Shown piece by piece: positions 1-13,300 of a stretch of 53,416 nucleotides of DNA. The first letter of the stretch is position 1, and every line of letters begins with the position of its first letter. The position numbers and the translations under genes were made by a program. The stretch lies in assembly GCA_013365325.1 (NCBI GenBank), contig JABVXV010000387.1:1-53416 (forward strand). The letters are read 5' to 3'. Under the pieces are notes generated by a model. That model made no database searches. It was not told where the DNA came from and was given only the letters and a program-made list of their open reading frames with translations. Source of the stretch: Dipetalonema caudispina. Taxonomy: Eukaryota; Nematoda; Chromadorea; Rhabditida; Onchocercidae.

Positions 1-98
<98 letters not shown>

Positions 99-106
99 TA
101 ATAATA

Positions 107-141
<35 letters not shown>

Positions 142-204
142 AATAATAACAATAACAATAATGATAATAAAAATAATAATTATTATAATGATAATAATAA
201 TAAT
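1..204. repeat. (AAT)n microsatellite at the left edge
   Basis: Nearly pure AAT triplets with scattered substitutions (AAC, AAG/TAG and TAC variants) run from the first base to about 204. The array is mirrored by an (ATT)n array at the right edge. Confidence 0.95.
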
Positions 205-799
205 TCTATTTGATGACCGATGCATGATGACATATTTAAGCTCTCAAATTTTCATTTTTTTTTCCAATTCATTTTGTGCACTTTTTCTCTATAGTTCATT
301 TTAGAAGAATGTAAATATTATAGTTATCATTGTTGGATTTCAGGAAATTAAAAGTTTGCCAAATTTGTTCAAATGATAGAATGATATACTAATCAATATT
401 ATATCATAGTAATAAAAATGAGATAATCAAAAAAAAAGCAAACGATTTTTCAAGAAAAAAAAAAAAAAATGCTCGTGAAAAGTACTAAGTATAATTGATT
501 TCTTTCTTTCGACTAAAATCATTTATTTCTTCTAACTTTTTTCAATTTAACTTTCCCCGTTTGATCCTTCTTCTCTCAATTTGTTTTCATCCATTCAATT
601 AAATGTTCACTATTTTTATTTTGCAATCAGATTAGATTAATTTCGAAATCTTTTATCATTTTACAATTCTTGTTACTTTCAATAAATACTGTCACAATTT
701 CGATAAATAATTTACATGAAAAATTCAAAACAGTAAATTTATATATGAAATATTAATGAAGAAACAAAAAGAAATGAATTAATTAGAAAGATACTGTAC

Positions 800-3585
800 C
801 GAAATGCTATTTCTGTCGATATTTGTACCATTCAACTGTTCTTCAATTTCTGGTAATACACTGACGAGAACATTTTTTACCGATGTTAAACCAATATTTG
901 TACGCAATGGAAGAAGCAATATGATAGAAAATTCTACGGCAAGATGTGGCCCACTGGAACAAAAAAAAAAAAAAAAAAGAACGAAAGAAATGTTAATATA
1001 TGTAAATTAAATAAGAAACAAATATTTATTTGTTATTGTTACTAATAGTTTATTTTATAGGATAGATTTATTTTAATTTTACCTGTTATATAAATACCAT
1101 ACATAAACATTTTCCAAGTATGGTCGTAACGGTGACTGCTTAAGTTGACTATATATCTGAAATAAAATTTATTTGAAATTTTTAAATTTTAATTATTATT
1201 TTTTAAATCATAAATGAGGCTTTCACAAATATTCAACGAAGCTGTTGATTCTAATGCTAATGATTAAGGGAATATTGTAACATACTTGTTGGTAGCTTAA
1301 ATAATTTACGAATGGAAGAGTGAAAAGCTTGATAAAAATATATTCTTTTTATAAGATCTGAAAATGATCCTCTGTTCAGAATATGTTGAAATATCATTAC
1401 CGGATGACGTAAAACATTGCAACAATTAAAAAAGTAATGAAGGTAATTTGGGTAATCATTGGAATTTTCTTCAAAATAAAATAGATTCTAAGATAGAATT
1501 CAACGTACTGCATTCTGAATCATTTGCGATGCTTGACGATACTCGAAGCGATTATTATTTGCATAAGCCTCATTAGCTTGATTTAATATATACATCTGAC
1601 AAAGAAATGTTCGCTTTTGAAGTCGATCTGTTGGATGTGGCAGTGTTGTAATGATTGGCTTATATGGTGGCAATGGAGTGGGAAATAGTGGTGGGAAAGG
1701 TTGAATGGTAAAATTGGGTAATGAAGTTGTAGTGACGAATGGATATGGCTGTTGTGTTTTGGATGATGATGGAAATTTGAAAATGATCACTGGAAGAATT
1801 TCATTAAAAACTTTTATGTTTAGCTATCTTTAACCATCATTAATTTAATTAAACTATCCTAATTTTTACAATTACCAATTATTGTTACAGGAAGTATTTG
1901 ATAGTTGATATATCATACTTAGATCATTAGTCATTTCACGGTCTTACATGCGATCAAATTCAATTTCACGGACTATTCATTGAATCTTTAAGACAGTTTA
2001 GGTCACTTGTCATCTCATGTCTTATAAGCAGTTGCATTCAATTTCACGTCTAATTCGTTAAATCCTTAAGACAAAGTCGGAAAATTTAACTCATAATCAT
2101 CAGATATGCTGTATAAAATATTATCATTCGTTAATTATACTCAAATCTCTTATTGTATTTATTCAATTGGTTTTATTGTTCACATAAAATATCAAAATGA
2201 ATCACTTACCATTCATGGCATATGCCGTTATGAGAGCAATAATGAGTAAAATGAGTAATGATGATACAGTAATAAGCATGCATAGAAGTCGTCTCCTATT
2301 GCTGCAATAATTAATTAATTAGTAAAAATTTATGTTACTTAAGCAATTTTTTAAATATTATTTAAAATTTCAAAATTTTTAAAATATACAAAACTTACCC
2401 CATTTTGTATGAAATATTAATGATTAGTAATGCACTAAATATCAAAAGTGACCGATTTTCATATATGGATGAGATATTGTGAGTGATGAAGAAATGTCAA
2501 CAAAAATTTTTGCATTTGTAAATTCATAATATCAAATAGAATTAAAATTCATTCTTATATTCACTATTGACTGACCCAATCAATGAAGCGTATCATTACT
2601 TTTTGCTAATCTTAATATTTATCTTTTTTTTTTTTTCTTTCTCTTTTCCTATCGCTTATATCATATATCCACAATAAATTCACAATTGATCCGTCCGATA
2701 CCGGATTTTTTTTTTGTGAAATAACATCGATTTGCATAGATATACTATTATAAAGATTAATAGAATTTTATATGGAATTGTATTTTAGTAGCAGTTAACA
2801 GAAGTTATTGAATTTTAAAAAAAAAATTAAAATTGAACTTAAAAAAACTTCAAGAAATCAATTTCATATGAAGCACAAGATGCTATAATAACTTTAGCTA
2901 GCCAATTCAACTGATCGTAATATGCCGATCGAAGAGGAAAGAATGAATCAAAGCTTTATTCTAACTATGTCACTAATTCATATACTATTGTAATTTTAAA
3001 AATAGCATGAAAAATTGGAAATATTAGTTTAAAATTTGAAAACGAAGAAGTATTAGTACCTGTTTGTTGCTTCAAATGTTACAGGATGTCCTGGTGAAAC
3101 TTTCGATCTATTCTTCTTCCAATCAGAAGACCATTTTGAATTATTTATATATCCTACACTTATTTTTTGTTTTAATTCTTGAAAGCCATTTTTGGGATTA
3201 GTTGTTAAATTAGATTCTAAAAAAAAAAAAAAAATTACAACTTTTCCTCTTCATTCCTAATAGAGCAAGAAAAGTTAATATGTAAAATAATATCACAAAA
3301 CATAATTTACACTCAACGAGAAATTAAACTTAATACAAATTTTGTTACTTATATGAAATCGATTTATTTTGTGCTCATTTATTAGAAATTCTAAATAATT
3401 ATTTACCATTATCAAAAATAATTTTTATACTTAAATACAAATTTTATAATTACGAAATTGGAAAAAATGAATGAAATGTTTGCAAATTTTATTGCTAAAA
3501 TTTGCAAGCATTTTTGTTAAAATGATAAACCTTGTTCTAAATCAGATTCACGACGTTTTTGAAATTTGCCAGCTAATCCATACAT
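800..3585 (-). CDS. Type II single-pass membrane protein with SEA-like ectodomain (partial, continues past the left edge)
   Basis: Six exons read in consistent phase on the minus strand: 3585-3531, 3216-3060, 2301-2210, 1789-1509, 1156-1083 and 953-800, all with GT-AG borders, giving 271 residues before the window runs out of recognisable exons. The start is MYGLAGKFQKRRESDLEQ; a short upstream exon is possible. A cytoplasmic N-terminus of about 75 residues ends in RRR (73-75). One membrane helix follows at about 76-98 (LLCMLITVSSLLILLIIALI), with positive charges inside, so type II topology. Next comes a Pro/Thr-rich stalk (about 106-145). From about 150 there is an alternating helix/strand region typical of SEA modules: an FEYRQASQMIQNA helix, a VYVWYL strand and an AVEFSIILLLP strand. 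The usual GSVVV autocleavage motif is not visible. Downstream domains lie outside the window, so the full function cannot be judged. I do not recognise a specific family member. Exon structure is well supported; the SEA call is moderate. Confidence 0.72.
1921..2076. repeat. Degenerate tandem duplication, about 76-78 bp unit, two copies
   Basis: Copy 1 (about 1921-1996) and copy 2 (about 2000-2076) align along their length. Shared blocks include ATTCAATTTCACG and TTAAGACA, with small indels between copies. It lies in an intron of the SEA-like gene. Confidence 0.7.
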
Positions 3586-3673
3586 TTTACACAAATGATT
3601 GTTTGTATTGAAAAATATGATTAAAAAGATGAAACATTCATAGATGTTGAAGGCATCAATAATGTCTCCTTGT

Positions 3674-3703
3674 TTGATTGATTGATTGATTGATTGATTG
3701 ATG
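3674..3703. repeat. (TGAT)n microsatellite
   Basis: About seven TGAT/GATT tetranucleotide units in a row, just upstream of the first exon of the SEA-like gene. It creates an artificial INQSINQS peptide on the minus strand. Confidence 0.9.
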
Positions 3704-4072
3704 AATTGTTCGTAAAACTTTCCAAAAAATTTTTCGAAAATAATAATGAATAATTGGAATGATTGCAATATGTCTAAAAGATTCCGAAAATAATTTGAAT
3801 GATTACAGTTAATCTAAAAGATTCCAGTTCAATAATAATGAATAATTAAAATGATGAACAGTTATTACTGTTTTGTTAAATAGTACCATAATTTCAGATA
3901 AACTATGGATGATATAGTATGAAAGTATTCCAATGCAATGACATTCATTTAGTTTACACTACAACAGATGTGATATTTGTTGAAATAAAATTTGTTTATC
4001 ACCTTGATTATTGATATTTTCTCAAATATTTCAATATTACTAGCTAAATTAATCTTTCATTAGCTCGATCAA

Positions 4073-4117
4073 TCCCTCTCTCTTTTTCTCTCTCTCCCTC
4101 TCCCTCTCTCTCTCTCC
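4073..4117. repeat. (CT)n-rich tract
   Basis: Interrupted CT dinucleotide repeat. On the minus strand it produces an Arg-Glu run, which explains the spurious open frame there. Confidence 0.85.
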
Positions 4118-7036
4118 ATCTATCTCTTTATTTTTCACTCCAAATAGGAAAACAGAAAGTTGTAGTGGTAAAATTAACAGCAATTTCACTTTATTTGCAT
4201 ATCTTTCTAAACTTACTGATGTGATCATGTATATTTTTCTGACGTTATTACAAACTTTTAAATTCATCATTGCATTCATAATGGGCAAATTTTTGAAATG
4301 CTTACAATTGCATCGATATTGGATCATCATCATCTGAGATACTCGTATTTGTTAATTTGAAATTAATTATAATTCGAATTTGTTTTTTTCTTTCCTTCTT
4401 CTTGTTCATTTTTGTGACTGAAAATTTTCATAAAAATTTAATCAAATAAATATTATTTAATTATTCTTTTAATTTTCAGAAACATAAAATAATATGTCCA
4501 TTAGCTTGTTTGATGCTTTATAAAGTGGAACGTACGCTAAATTTTGAAATTTTACTTAAATCAATCATGGTATTCTTTAAAAAAACTTTTATTGATTAAA
4601 TTTTAAATTTGACCAAATCACTCATTCCATATAATGCATCAATTAGCAATGATATCAAATTTCATAAAAGCTAAAAAAAAATAGCCAATCTTACATTCAG
4701 CGCATTTACTACACTGAAATTCATAAGTGAAGAAATAATTTTAAATTTGAATTTCTCTGAATTGCACTATATTCATTGTTGAAATATGCCTAAAATGATC
4801 CCTCGTACTTACATTTAAATCAGAAAGGTATATAAATTATCAAATATACTTCTGCGTATAATTTAAACTCAACTTCAATACAGTTCAGAAATCATTTCAA
4901 GGGTAGAAATTAAATTATCGAACAATTTTGATACTTTGATACTAATTGATAGAAGAAATGAAGTGCATTTTCACTTATCCAATAAATCCATAAAATTTCT
5001 TTCCATAAAATTATATTCGAATTTTTTTTTTTTTTTTTGCTTTGTTTTATTTGCATAAATGTATCAAACAAAGGAAAATATTAGCTGAGTAGAAATAATT
5101 TAGTTTTTTTTTTATCCCCGTAAATCCTTTTAATAATTGATAAAGCATATTGATAATTTGATAGGAAAATAAATTATCCCTTCAGATGAATAAGTTATCG
5201 TTGTATCATTTAATTAAGAACATTTGAATAGAAATGAATTATTGCAAATATTTTTAAGAATAATCAAAGATTAAATTAAACAGAAAGAAATGACAGAAAA
5301 TTAACACAACATGTAATATGCGAAATATTTTAAACAATTAATAATTTCAAACATTATCCTTCATTAGAGTTTAAAAGCTTGTTCAACAGCAATAATCACA
5401 AATGATCAATGTATTTTGAAACTTCAAAAAGATTTGAAAGGAGTGAATTAATTACTCATAGCAATTAATGAATTCATCGCAATTTATTCAAATGGTAGAT
5501 ATTACTCAAATATAAATGAAAAGCATAGGAAAAGTTTAAATTCTGCCTTATAATAACTTTTTCATGTGAAATTCAATATTTCCTTCTTTCCTTATAATGT
5601 TTAAATAATATTAAAACATAAAAAGATAAATATCTTAAAGTTGAGAAGGAAAAAAAAAAAAATCAAAAGATTCAAAGCAATCAAAATAAGCTTTCATTTT
5701 TCGTTTAAAGTGAAATTATTTGATAATTATTAACGAAAAATTTTCTCAAAAAGAAAGAACGTATTTTAGCACCAATGGTTAATTTGTGTTGAAATTGAAT
5801 TGTCATGTAGATTGGATTCAGTTCGAATAAAATTAATTGCTCTATTCATACATTTTATTGAAAGGAAGTGATTTTCACTATCATTGATATATTATCAATA
5901 AAATCAACTTGATCTATGTGATCATTGAATAATCACTTAAATAAGGAATTAGTTGTTCAATGATACACTTATCAAAGATTCTTAGTGTTTTTTTTTTTTT
6001 TTTAAATATGTTCAAAATTTTTAATAGTATTTTTGAATATATTTTTGATAGATTTATTAGCTAGTAAGTTTCAAACTTTAGAGTTCAATGAAAATCTATT
6101 ACCTATTAAAGATCAATGTTAAGGATGAAAGAGTTAATATTATGCATAGGCAGTAAAATTTTACCTTTTTTTTTTTTCCTTTCCCCTTCTCTCTTTCTCT
6201 CTTTCTTTTTTCTCTATTCTATCCCTTATTTTCTTACCAATTCATCAAGCCTATAATCAAATCATTTCGTAGAAGCAAGCCCATAGAAGTGCTAGCAAGC
6301 TAAAGCAATCAAGCTAGTTGCTGCTTCGATAACACAGGAAAGCTATGATGATAGATGTTGATGGGATGGTTAGTTAGAACTTACAAAACTTGGCCAGATA
6401 GCCTATGGAAAAAGAATTGAGAAATGAAAGAGGTTAGCAGAAAGATATAGCAAAACGGGGGATACCGTAATCCCGAAAAGTAAGAATAGGTAGAGGTTAG
6501 TAAATTCAATAAAGCTATAATTCATGTTGTCAGCTGAGGTAGTCGGTAGTAGTCTTAGGCATTCGTAAATTTAAGAATTGAAGAAAGAAAGGGAATTATT
6601 ATAAGAAAAAGAAGAGAAAGAAAAGAAAGAGAAAACGAGGAGGAGGAGGAGAAGAAAGAAAGAAAAATGTAAATAGCTTTGTAAGGCATAACTAATATCA
6701 TTCGTATTAGCCCCCCTTCTTTTCAACCTTCTAACCTCTCTCCTCCTCCCCCTTCCCCCCCATATCACCCCCCCTCCTTTTTCTACCCCTTCAACCTAGC
6801 CGTTCACCTCCTATTCCCTTTAGTTGATAATAGCTTTTAAGGCCATTTTCTCCCTGGCTTCTGTGTCCGTATAGGCCTGAAAGTATTACAGGCTTTGTGA
6901 GGAGTGTTAAGTGGTGCATATCTCTATGCATGATGTGTATATCACTGTGATCGTCGTGTTCGAAGGCAGAAAACCAATTTAATCCCCCTATCATCATTCC
7001 ACTTGTCCCAAAATTTATTTACTGTAATTATATAAT

Positions 7037-7118
7037 ATCATCATCATCGTCATTATCAACATCATCAACATCATCAACATCATCATCATCATTCATTATC
7101 ATCATAATTATCATCATT
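7037..7118. repeat. Imperfect (CAT)n / (CATCAA) triplet array
   Basis: CAT triplets with CAA, CGT and TAT variants, about 250 bp upstream of the unc-42 start codon. A second, looser CATCA cluster follows at about 7160-7205. Confidence 0.85.
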
Positions 7119-7364
7119 TCAATCTTCATTATCAAATTTGTTTTAACGTAACATCAGTTACGTCATCATTACCGTCATCCATCCCATCAATCATCAACAT
7201 CATCAGCCAGATAATATTAGCAACAAAAAAGAAAACCGCAAGCTAACAACATTTACAAATTAAATCTGTGGACTCTTACAAACCACTAACTAAGTAAAGT
7301 ATAATTCACTAAACTACTTGCCTCCTCCTTTTTTTTTTTTTTTTTTTTTTTGTTAAACTGGTCG

Positions 7365-10300
7365 ATGACTAGTGAAGGATTAAATACCACATCGACAACG
7401 ATCCTTAATGGTGCAAATAGCACCGTTGCCGCTGTTTCCGCTATCACACAGGTATCATTTTTTTCATTATTTCATTTAAACTAATTATTTTATCAATTAT
7501 AGGATTGGATATTTATGCTCAAGAGATTTGCATTTTTAATGATTTCGAAATAATTTCATAACATTTTTAGTTTTTCATTCTTTCTTTTCAATCCATTATA
7601 ATCCTAATCTGATAAAAATATATGAATGAATATTATAATGTTACTTTGAAAATTTTGTTATCAATCATAATAATGATGTCAATTATGTGTTGATAAAGTG
7701 TTAGTACATGATTAACTAGATGGACGAAAATGTTAAGTTGAAATTTTTATCCTTAAAAATTTATTTCAATCAAGTTATGAATAACCTTATATCTTTGCTT
7801 AATCTAATCTTCTAAATGGTAAAACTGATTTTGATATAAATTACAGTAATAACATATGCTCATTTGCATATCAACGTACATGTTATCCATCCAATGATAG
7901 CTAAAAGTTTATTTAAAATAGGAAAAAATTACATATGTAAATATTATCATATAATATCAACCTATCGTATAATATATATTTTGCTTATTTCCAAATTCTT
8001 TTCCTAAACTTGAAAATTAAGCAAGTATGAGCAAGTTTAAATTAAATGAATTCAACAACTTAAATTTTTTCAACGTTATCGATGCTTTTCTCAATATATT
8101 TTGCATATAAATAAAGAATTTTATACAAGCAACAATAAATATTCAACCATGAATTAATCATTTGATCAATATTAAATCAATTATTCATTTATTTGATCAA
8201 ATAGAATAAAATTTAATTTGAACATTATGATAAATCACAGCAAAATAGTTATTTTTTTTTTTTTATTATAATTTAAGCCTATAAAAGGAGTAAAAATTCA
8301 GTTTTTAAGTAAATCAAACCTAATTTAACAACAATCACTTTAATATTTGCATATGATAAAGAAGGAATCAAGAAAATGTATAATAATAATAATAATAACA
8401 AAATTTCAATATTAAGAAGTAAAATGCTGTAGGAAACTGCTCGAAATGTTGATCATTGAATGAATGAAGGTATTTGAATATTTGAATAGCACTTTACTAC
8501 TACCGCAAAATGACAGCTTGGATACACTAATTTATCATAATTTGTTTGAGCATTAAGCTTTAAAAGAGAAAAATGTGAGCTTAATTGTTCATCCAATAGA
8601 ATCTTTTCTTATTTGCCATGTTTCGTATACGTATTATAATCGTGTCATGTTGTCATTCACTGTCAAACTTCTCTTCATGTTTTGGTTTTTGTTTATTTCT
8701 AAAGTAATTATGGAAAATTTAATTTGGACATACACCGTATGAGTCTTCCTCTATCCATTCCGATTCATTCATTCATTTCTTCCTTCTCATCCTCAAAAGA
8801 TGAAGGTTTAAAAGGTTAAGGAATGATTTTTTTTTGAAATGATCATATTATGACATTCTTGATCATTTTTTAAATTAAAATATACATAATTTAATAATAA
8901 GTTACAGGTAGTTATATTAGTAAAATAGAAATTTAAAGAGAATTTAATTTTTTTTTTCTTTTTAATTTTTACTCAAAAATGATTCTTTTTCCTACCAGTA
9001 CTATCTAATTTTTTTTTTTGGTAAACTTCTGTTTATAAGTATTCAAAAAGTAATCTTTCAATATCTTTTTGATAGTTTTTCCTTTGTAATTTTATTAACT
9101 GTTAACAGATTAACTGATCAATGAGAGATGAGTGTTATCGTAATAAATCATCCCAAAACTATCAATTAAACGATTTTCTATCCTAATATGGAATGATTAC
9201 TTCATTAGAAATGATCATTGTTGAAATTAAAATTCAAATCGTTCATTTGATAATTTCTCATAATATTTCAGTTTAAATAAAATTAACTACTAAGGTTAAA
9301 AAAAATTTTCAAGAAAAAAAAAAAAACGCATAAGAAATAAATTAACTAATTATTGTTATTTTACAACTTTATTCTTCAATCAGATTTGTTGGAAAATTTA
9401 TAAGGGATAACGATAGCGATTTGTATCGCTTAGTGTAATTAATCGTAAGACTTCCCCGCAAAGTATTTATTTCAGAATCTGTTAAAACAATTTTGCAGCA
9501 TGCTCTCAACAACTGCAACATACCTTGTTAGTTTGCAGTTTCAGGAGCAATTGAAGGGTAAAGATTTAGCGCATGCACTTACCGATTTCCCGTATTATCC
9601 ACCGCTTGATGCTTCTGTATCCAACAGTTTACGACCAATCGGTGATTCTTCTGGTAAAATTTTTTAATTTTTAAAAAATTTCAAAAAGAAAGAAAAAATT
9701 CTCAGCTTTTATCATCTGTTCCTAATTTAGGATGAGTTTATATATTTGATTAAAAGATGCTAAGCATCAATTGATAGAGTTAATCCTTCGTGTTCAGACT
9801 GGTTAAAACATCTGCCATTAAAGAAAATCCCTCAAAAATTCAATTTAAATTTTTCAATTGAAAATTTTTGAAAAAGATTAGCAAAATTTTGCAAAATTTT
9901 GAATATTTTGTAGGCTTTTTTTTTTTAATTTTAATAATTTTGTAGACGGTGCATTCAAAAAAATTAAAGCCGAAAGCAGTAGTTGCAGTGCATCGTCTGT
10001 CTTTGCAAGCGCTCTTTCAGGTGGTTCGCAAATACCTGCCAGGTAACATTTCTACCCATTCTGCAACTCTTTTTTTTCAATCCAGAAATTTTAACCCTTA
10101 AAATTATTTTAAAATTTGATATTTTTCTTTTTTTGATGAATACATCATGCAACAATGTAGTAAGAGGATTACGGTCACTTTAATAGGATAAATTTTGCAG
10201 CAAAATTTTGAATTGTGATGATAATATTATTTGCTTTATTTTGATGAAAGGAAATTGATTATGCTACTTTTTCTTCTAATTCTTATACAATTTTATTAAT

Positions 10301-13300
10301 TTAATATTTGTATTTCAAAATTAATAAAAATTAGTTTTTTACTATTTGCAGCGTACGAAGACGACATCGGACGACATTTACGCAGGAACAGCTAGCAGAG
10401 CTTGATGCTGCATTTCAAAAATCCCACTATCCAGATATTTATGTTCGTGAGGAACTTGCTAGGATCACAAAGTTAAATGAAGCACGAATTCAGGTAAAAA
10501 TTTCAGAATTCATAATATTTTAATCAACAAAAATTTTTATTCAGTGTCGAAAATAATCTGAATTAATCATAGTGGATAAGTTTTTTATTTCAATTTAATA
10601 ATATTTTATAAGTTTTAATGATGGAAATAATACAAAGTTTTTATATTTTATTAAATGATTATTTTGTTATGTTGTAATAAACGAAGATGATGAAAATGTA
10701 TTACTGTAAGAGATTTGAATATTTATATCAAATATCACTGTTAATATTGCAAAAAAGAAGTGTGAGGAGAGGAGAGAAAGAGGAAGGGAGAGAGGTAAAA
10801 AAAGGATAGTATCATTGTTCTAATACAAATCTCCTTTAGATCAAATTACTATTGAGCTAAGATGATATTAAGATGCTACATTTGAATTGTTGAATTATTA
10901 CAGTTATTATTTTATTAGAAACGTTTCCGTTTTGATATTATCATCAAAATTTCAAAAATTTTCGATAAGAAATTGTTAACAAAGAAGATTATGCTTCATT
11001 GAGTACTATATCATAATCAGTAATGAATACCGTTTTTACCATGTAACAACTGGTTAATTCCAAATTTTCCAAATTAATGCTTTCTTTATCTCCTCTGTTA
11101 ATTAAATCTTTCTTACCCGTTGAAAAGAAAAAAAAAAAAAAGAAAAAAAAAGATAGATTATACAATGAAAAGGTCATTATAGGTCATTATAGCTATTGAC
11201 CTGAAATTCTTTCGTAAGCTTTCAATAAATAACATCTGTATGCGTAATTTTTGTTTACATTCAATTGATTCATTGAAGGTAAGGATAAATAGAGAAATAG
11301 GTAAAGAAATAAAGAGGAATGGGTTAGAAAAAGGTATGATTTCGTTAGAAGATAAACCGGATGGGTTTAGTCAATGAGATATGGTTGACATTCTGTACCA
11401 CTTGAAACCAATAATTATCAGCTCTTCACTAAGCTTATTTCATGCAATTAGCTGTAGGCCACTGATGCGAACTTATATACCCAGCAGGATATCTTCAAAC
11501 CTCTCCTCTTTTCACCTCTTCTTACCCTTTCCAGTTATCCTGATCATACTATCCTTGTTTCACCTCTTTTCCACTTATTACTACAGGAACAACATCACCG
11601 AATTATACCATCTGTACATCAAATTTGAATATGACTACTTGGCACTATCTTTCATGAATAATTTGACTACTTTAACTATTGGTTCAATTTTACTTTTACC
11701 ACATTTATACATATTAAATGAGGGAAGAAATATTTGTGAGAGTAAAAAATTTCCAACAATTTTACATTTTAAATTGCAAGAGCAAAATTTCATAATTTAT
11801 TAATAAAAGTATAATAGATTTGAATAAAATTTAAATTAAATATAGTAACAAAAAAAAAAAAAATATTCAAATAAACATCATATTCCTCATTCTCTCACAA
11901 TGCTTTGTGATTATTTTAGTATGCAAATATGATTAGAATTATAACTGTTAAGTTTTTTTTTTATGGTACTAAATAAAATACAATTTTTGACAAAAGAAAA
12001 AGGGGAAAAAACAAAGCAAATAAAAATAAAATTGATAAAATTCAATAATAGTAAAATTTGAAAATTTTGATCAATTTTTCTCTTTCTTCCAAATGTTATT
12101 AAAATATTAAATTCGCTTTTTTTTCCTTTTTTTTTAAATATTATTTATTGATTGTTATTGAAATAAAGGAAACAAAAGAGAAGAATTAATTGTTTATTTA
12201 ATGAGTAAATTTTAAAATGTTAAAATTTAATTAAAACATATTTCTATCAATCATATAATTGATAAATGTGTATATGTGGGAAATATTTGAGAAACTATGA
12301 AAATGAAGTGGAAAGTTTTTCGATCATTTTCCATTTCCCATTGGGACTATCTTTCTCTCCCAATCCACTTGATCAAGTTATTGGCACTCAATAAATTAAA
12401 TTATTTTCTTATTTCATTGAAATTTTCTCCTTTCGTTACAATTTTTTTTTTCCCGCAGCTTTTTTCATCCCTGAAATTTTTTCTTATTTTCAAATAATTT
12501 CAAAATTTTGAAGGTAAAAAAATCCAATTTAATTAAAACTGAAAAATTTTGAAAAAGAAATTAATAAATTACATTTTGTATCAAACAATATCTTTAAGGA
12601 GAAAAAAAAAAATGACTGAATTTTTCTTTTTTTTTTTTGCCTTTTTTAACTTTTTTTTTTCTTTGTGAAATAATTTTACAGTGTGAAATTTACCACTTTT
12701 AACAATTTTATATTGTCTGTTTTATTGCAACAAAATATTACAAGGATTGAAATTTAAATTTTCCTCTTCATGATTTATTGAAATGTTTAAAAATCTAACA
12801 AATTTTAGTGAATGTAATTGTTGCAAAGAGAGAGAGAGAGAGAGAAAAAAAAAAGATGAAAAGTTAACATTTGATGAAGAATAATTATAATATATATTTT
12901 TGTCGAACAAATTATAAATAAAATTGGCCAATTGGCTTGAATAAGACCAAAGCTCGAATATTGAACTTACTGCTAGAGCCTAGCTATTACCGTAATCTGA
13001 TTGAAAAGATGAGGAACAAAGCTACACATTTTCATCATTCGTTGAATGCATATTAATTGTGACTCCGCTCTATTCTCTGCTATACAAATTGAGCATTTTC
13101 CATTTCCGAGCAACTTTTTCATCTTTCCCTCTCTCTTTCTTCCTCTCTCCCTCTCTCTCTCCCTCTCTTTCTCTTTTTCTTCTTTTCATTTTTTTTTTTT
13201 TTTTTTTTTGCCACATTTATCATCATCATCAAGGAAGATTTCGATCAAATATGCAATATAGCTTAACAAATAAGGCTTCAAGTAAAATGCTTTAGTTCAA

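Larger units (their letters stand above)
3586..7364. other. Divergent intergenic region between the SEA-like gene and unc-42
   Basis: About 3.8 kb without a supportable gene. It holds a (TGAT)n run near 3674-3703, a CT-rich tract near 4073-4117, several poly(A)/(T) tracts, and a (CAT)n-type array at 7037-7118. Between about 6240 and 7000 the base composition is more complex and less AT-rich than its surroundings, including a purine/pyrimidine-skewed stretch at 6580-6790. That is consistent with promoter-proximal regulatory DNA of unc-42. The open frames here are low-complexity (Arg/Glu or Phe/Leu/Ser runs from GA or TC repeats) and are not called genes. Confidence 0.6.

Noticed and set aside
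4049..4333. 94-codon minus-strand frame with an Arg-Glu run
   Set aside because: The REREREKK tail is a translated CT/GA microsatellite; the remainder has no motif or phase-matched exon.
6571..6997. Two minus-strand frames upstream of unc-42
   Set aside because: One is a translated GA/GAG-rich tract; the other shows no motif or splice links. Treated as regulatory DNA.
11381..11803. 140-codon plus-strand frame, longest in the window
   Set aside because: It lies in the unc-42 intron on the same strand, is Leu/Ile/Ser/Phe-rich, has no splice partners and no recognisable motif; likely chance or regulatory DNA.
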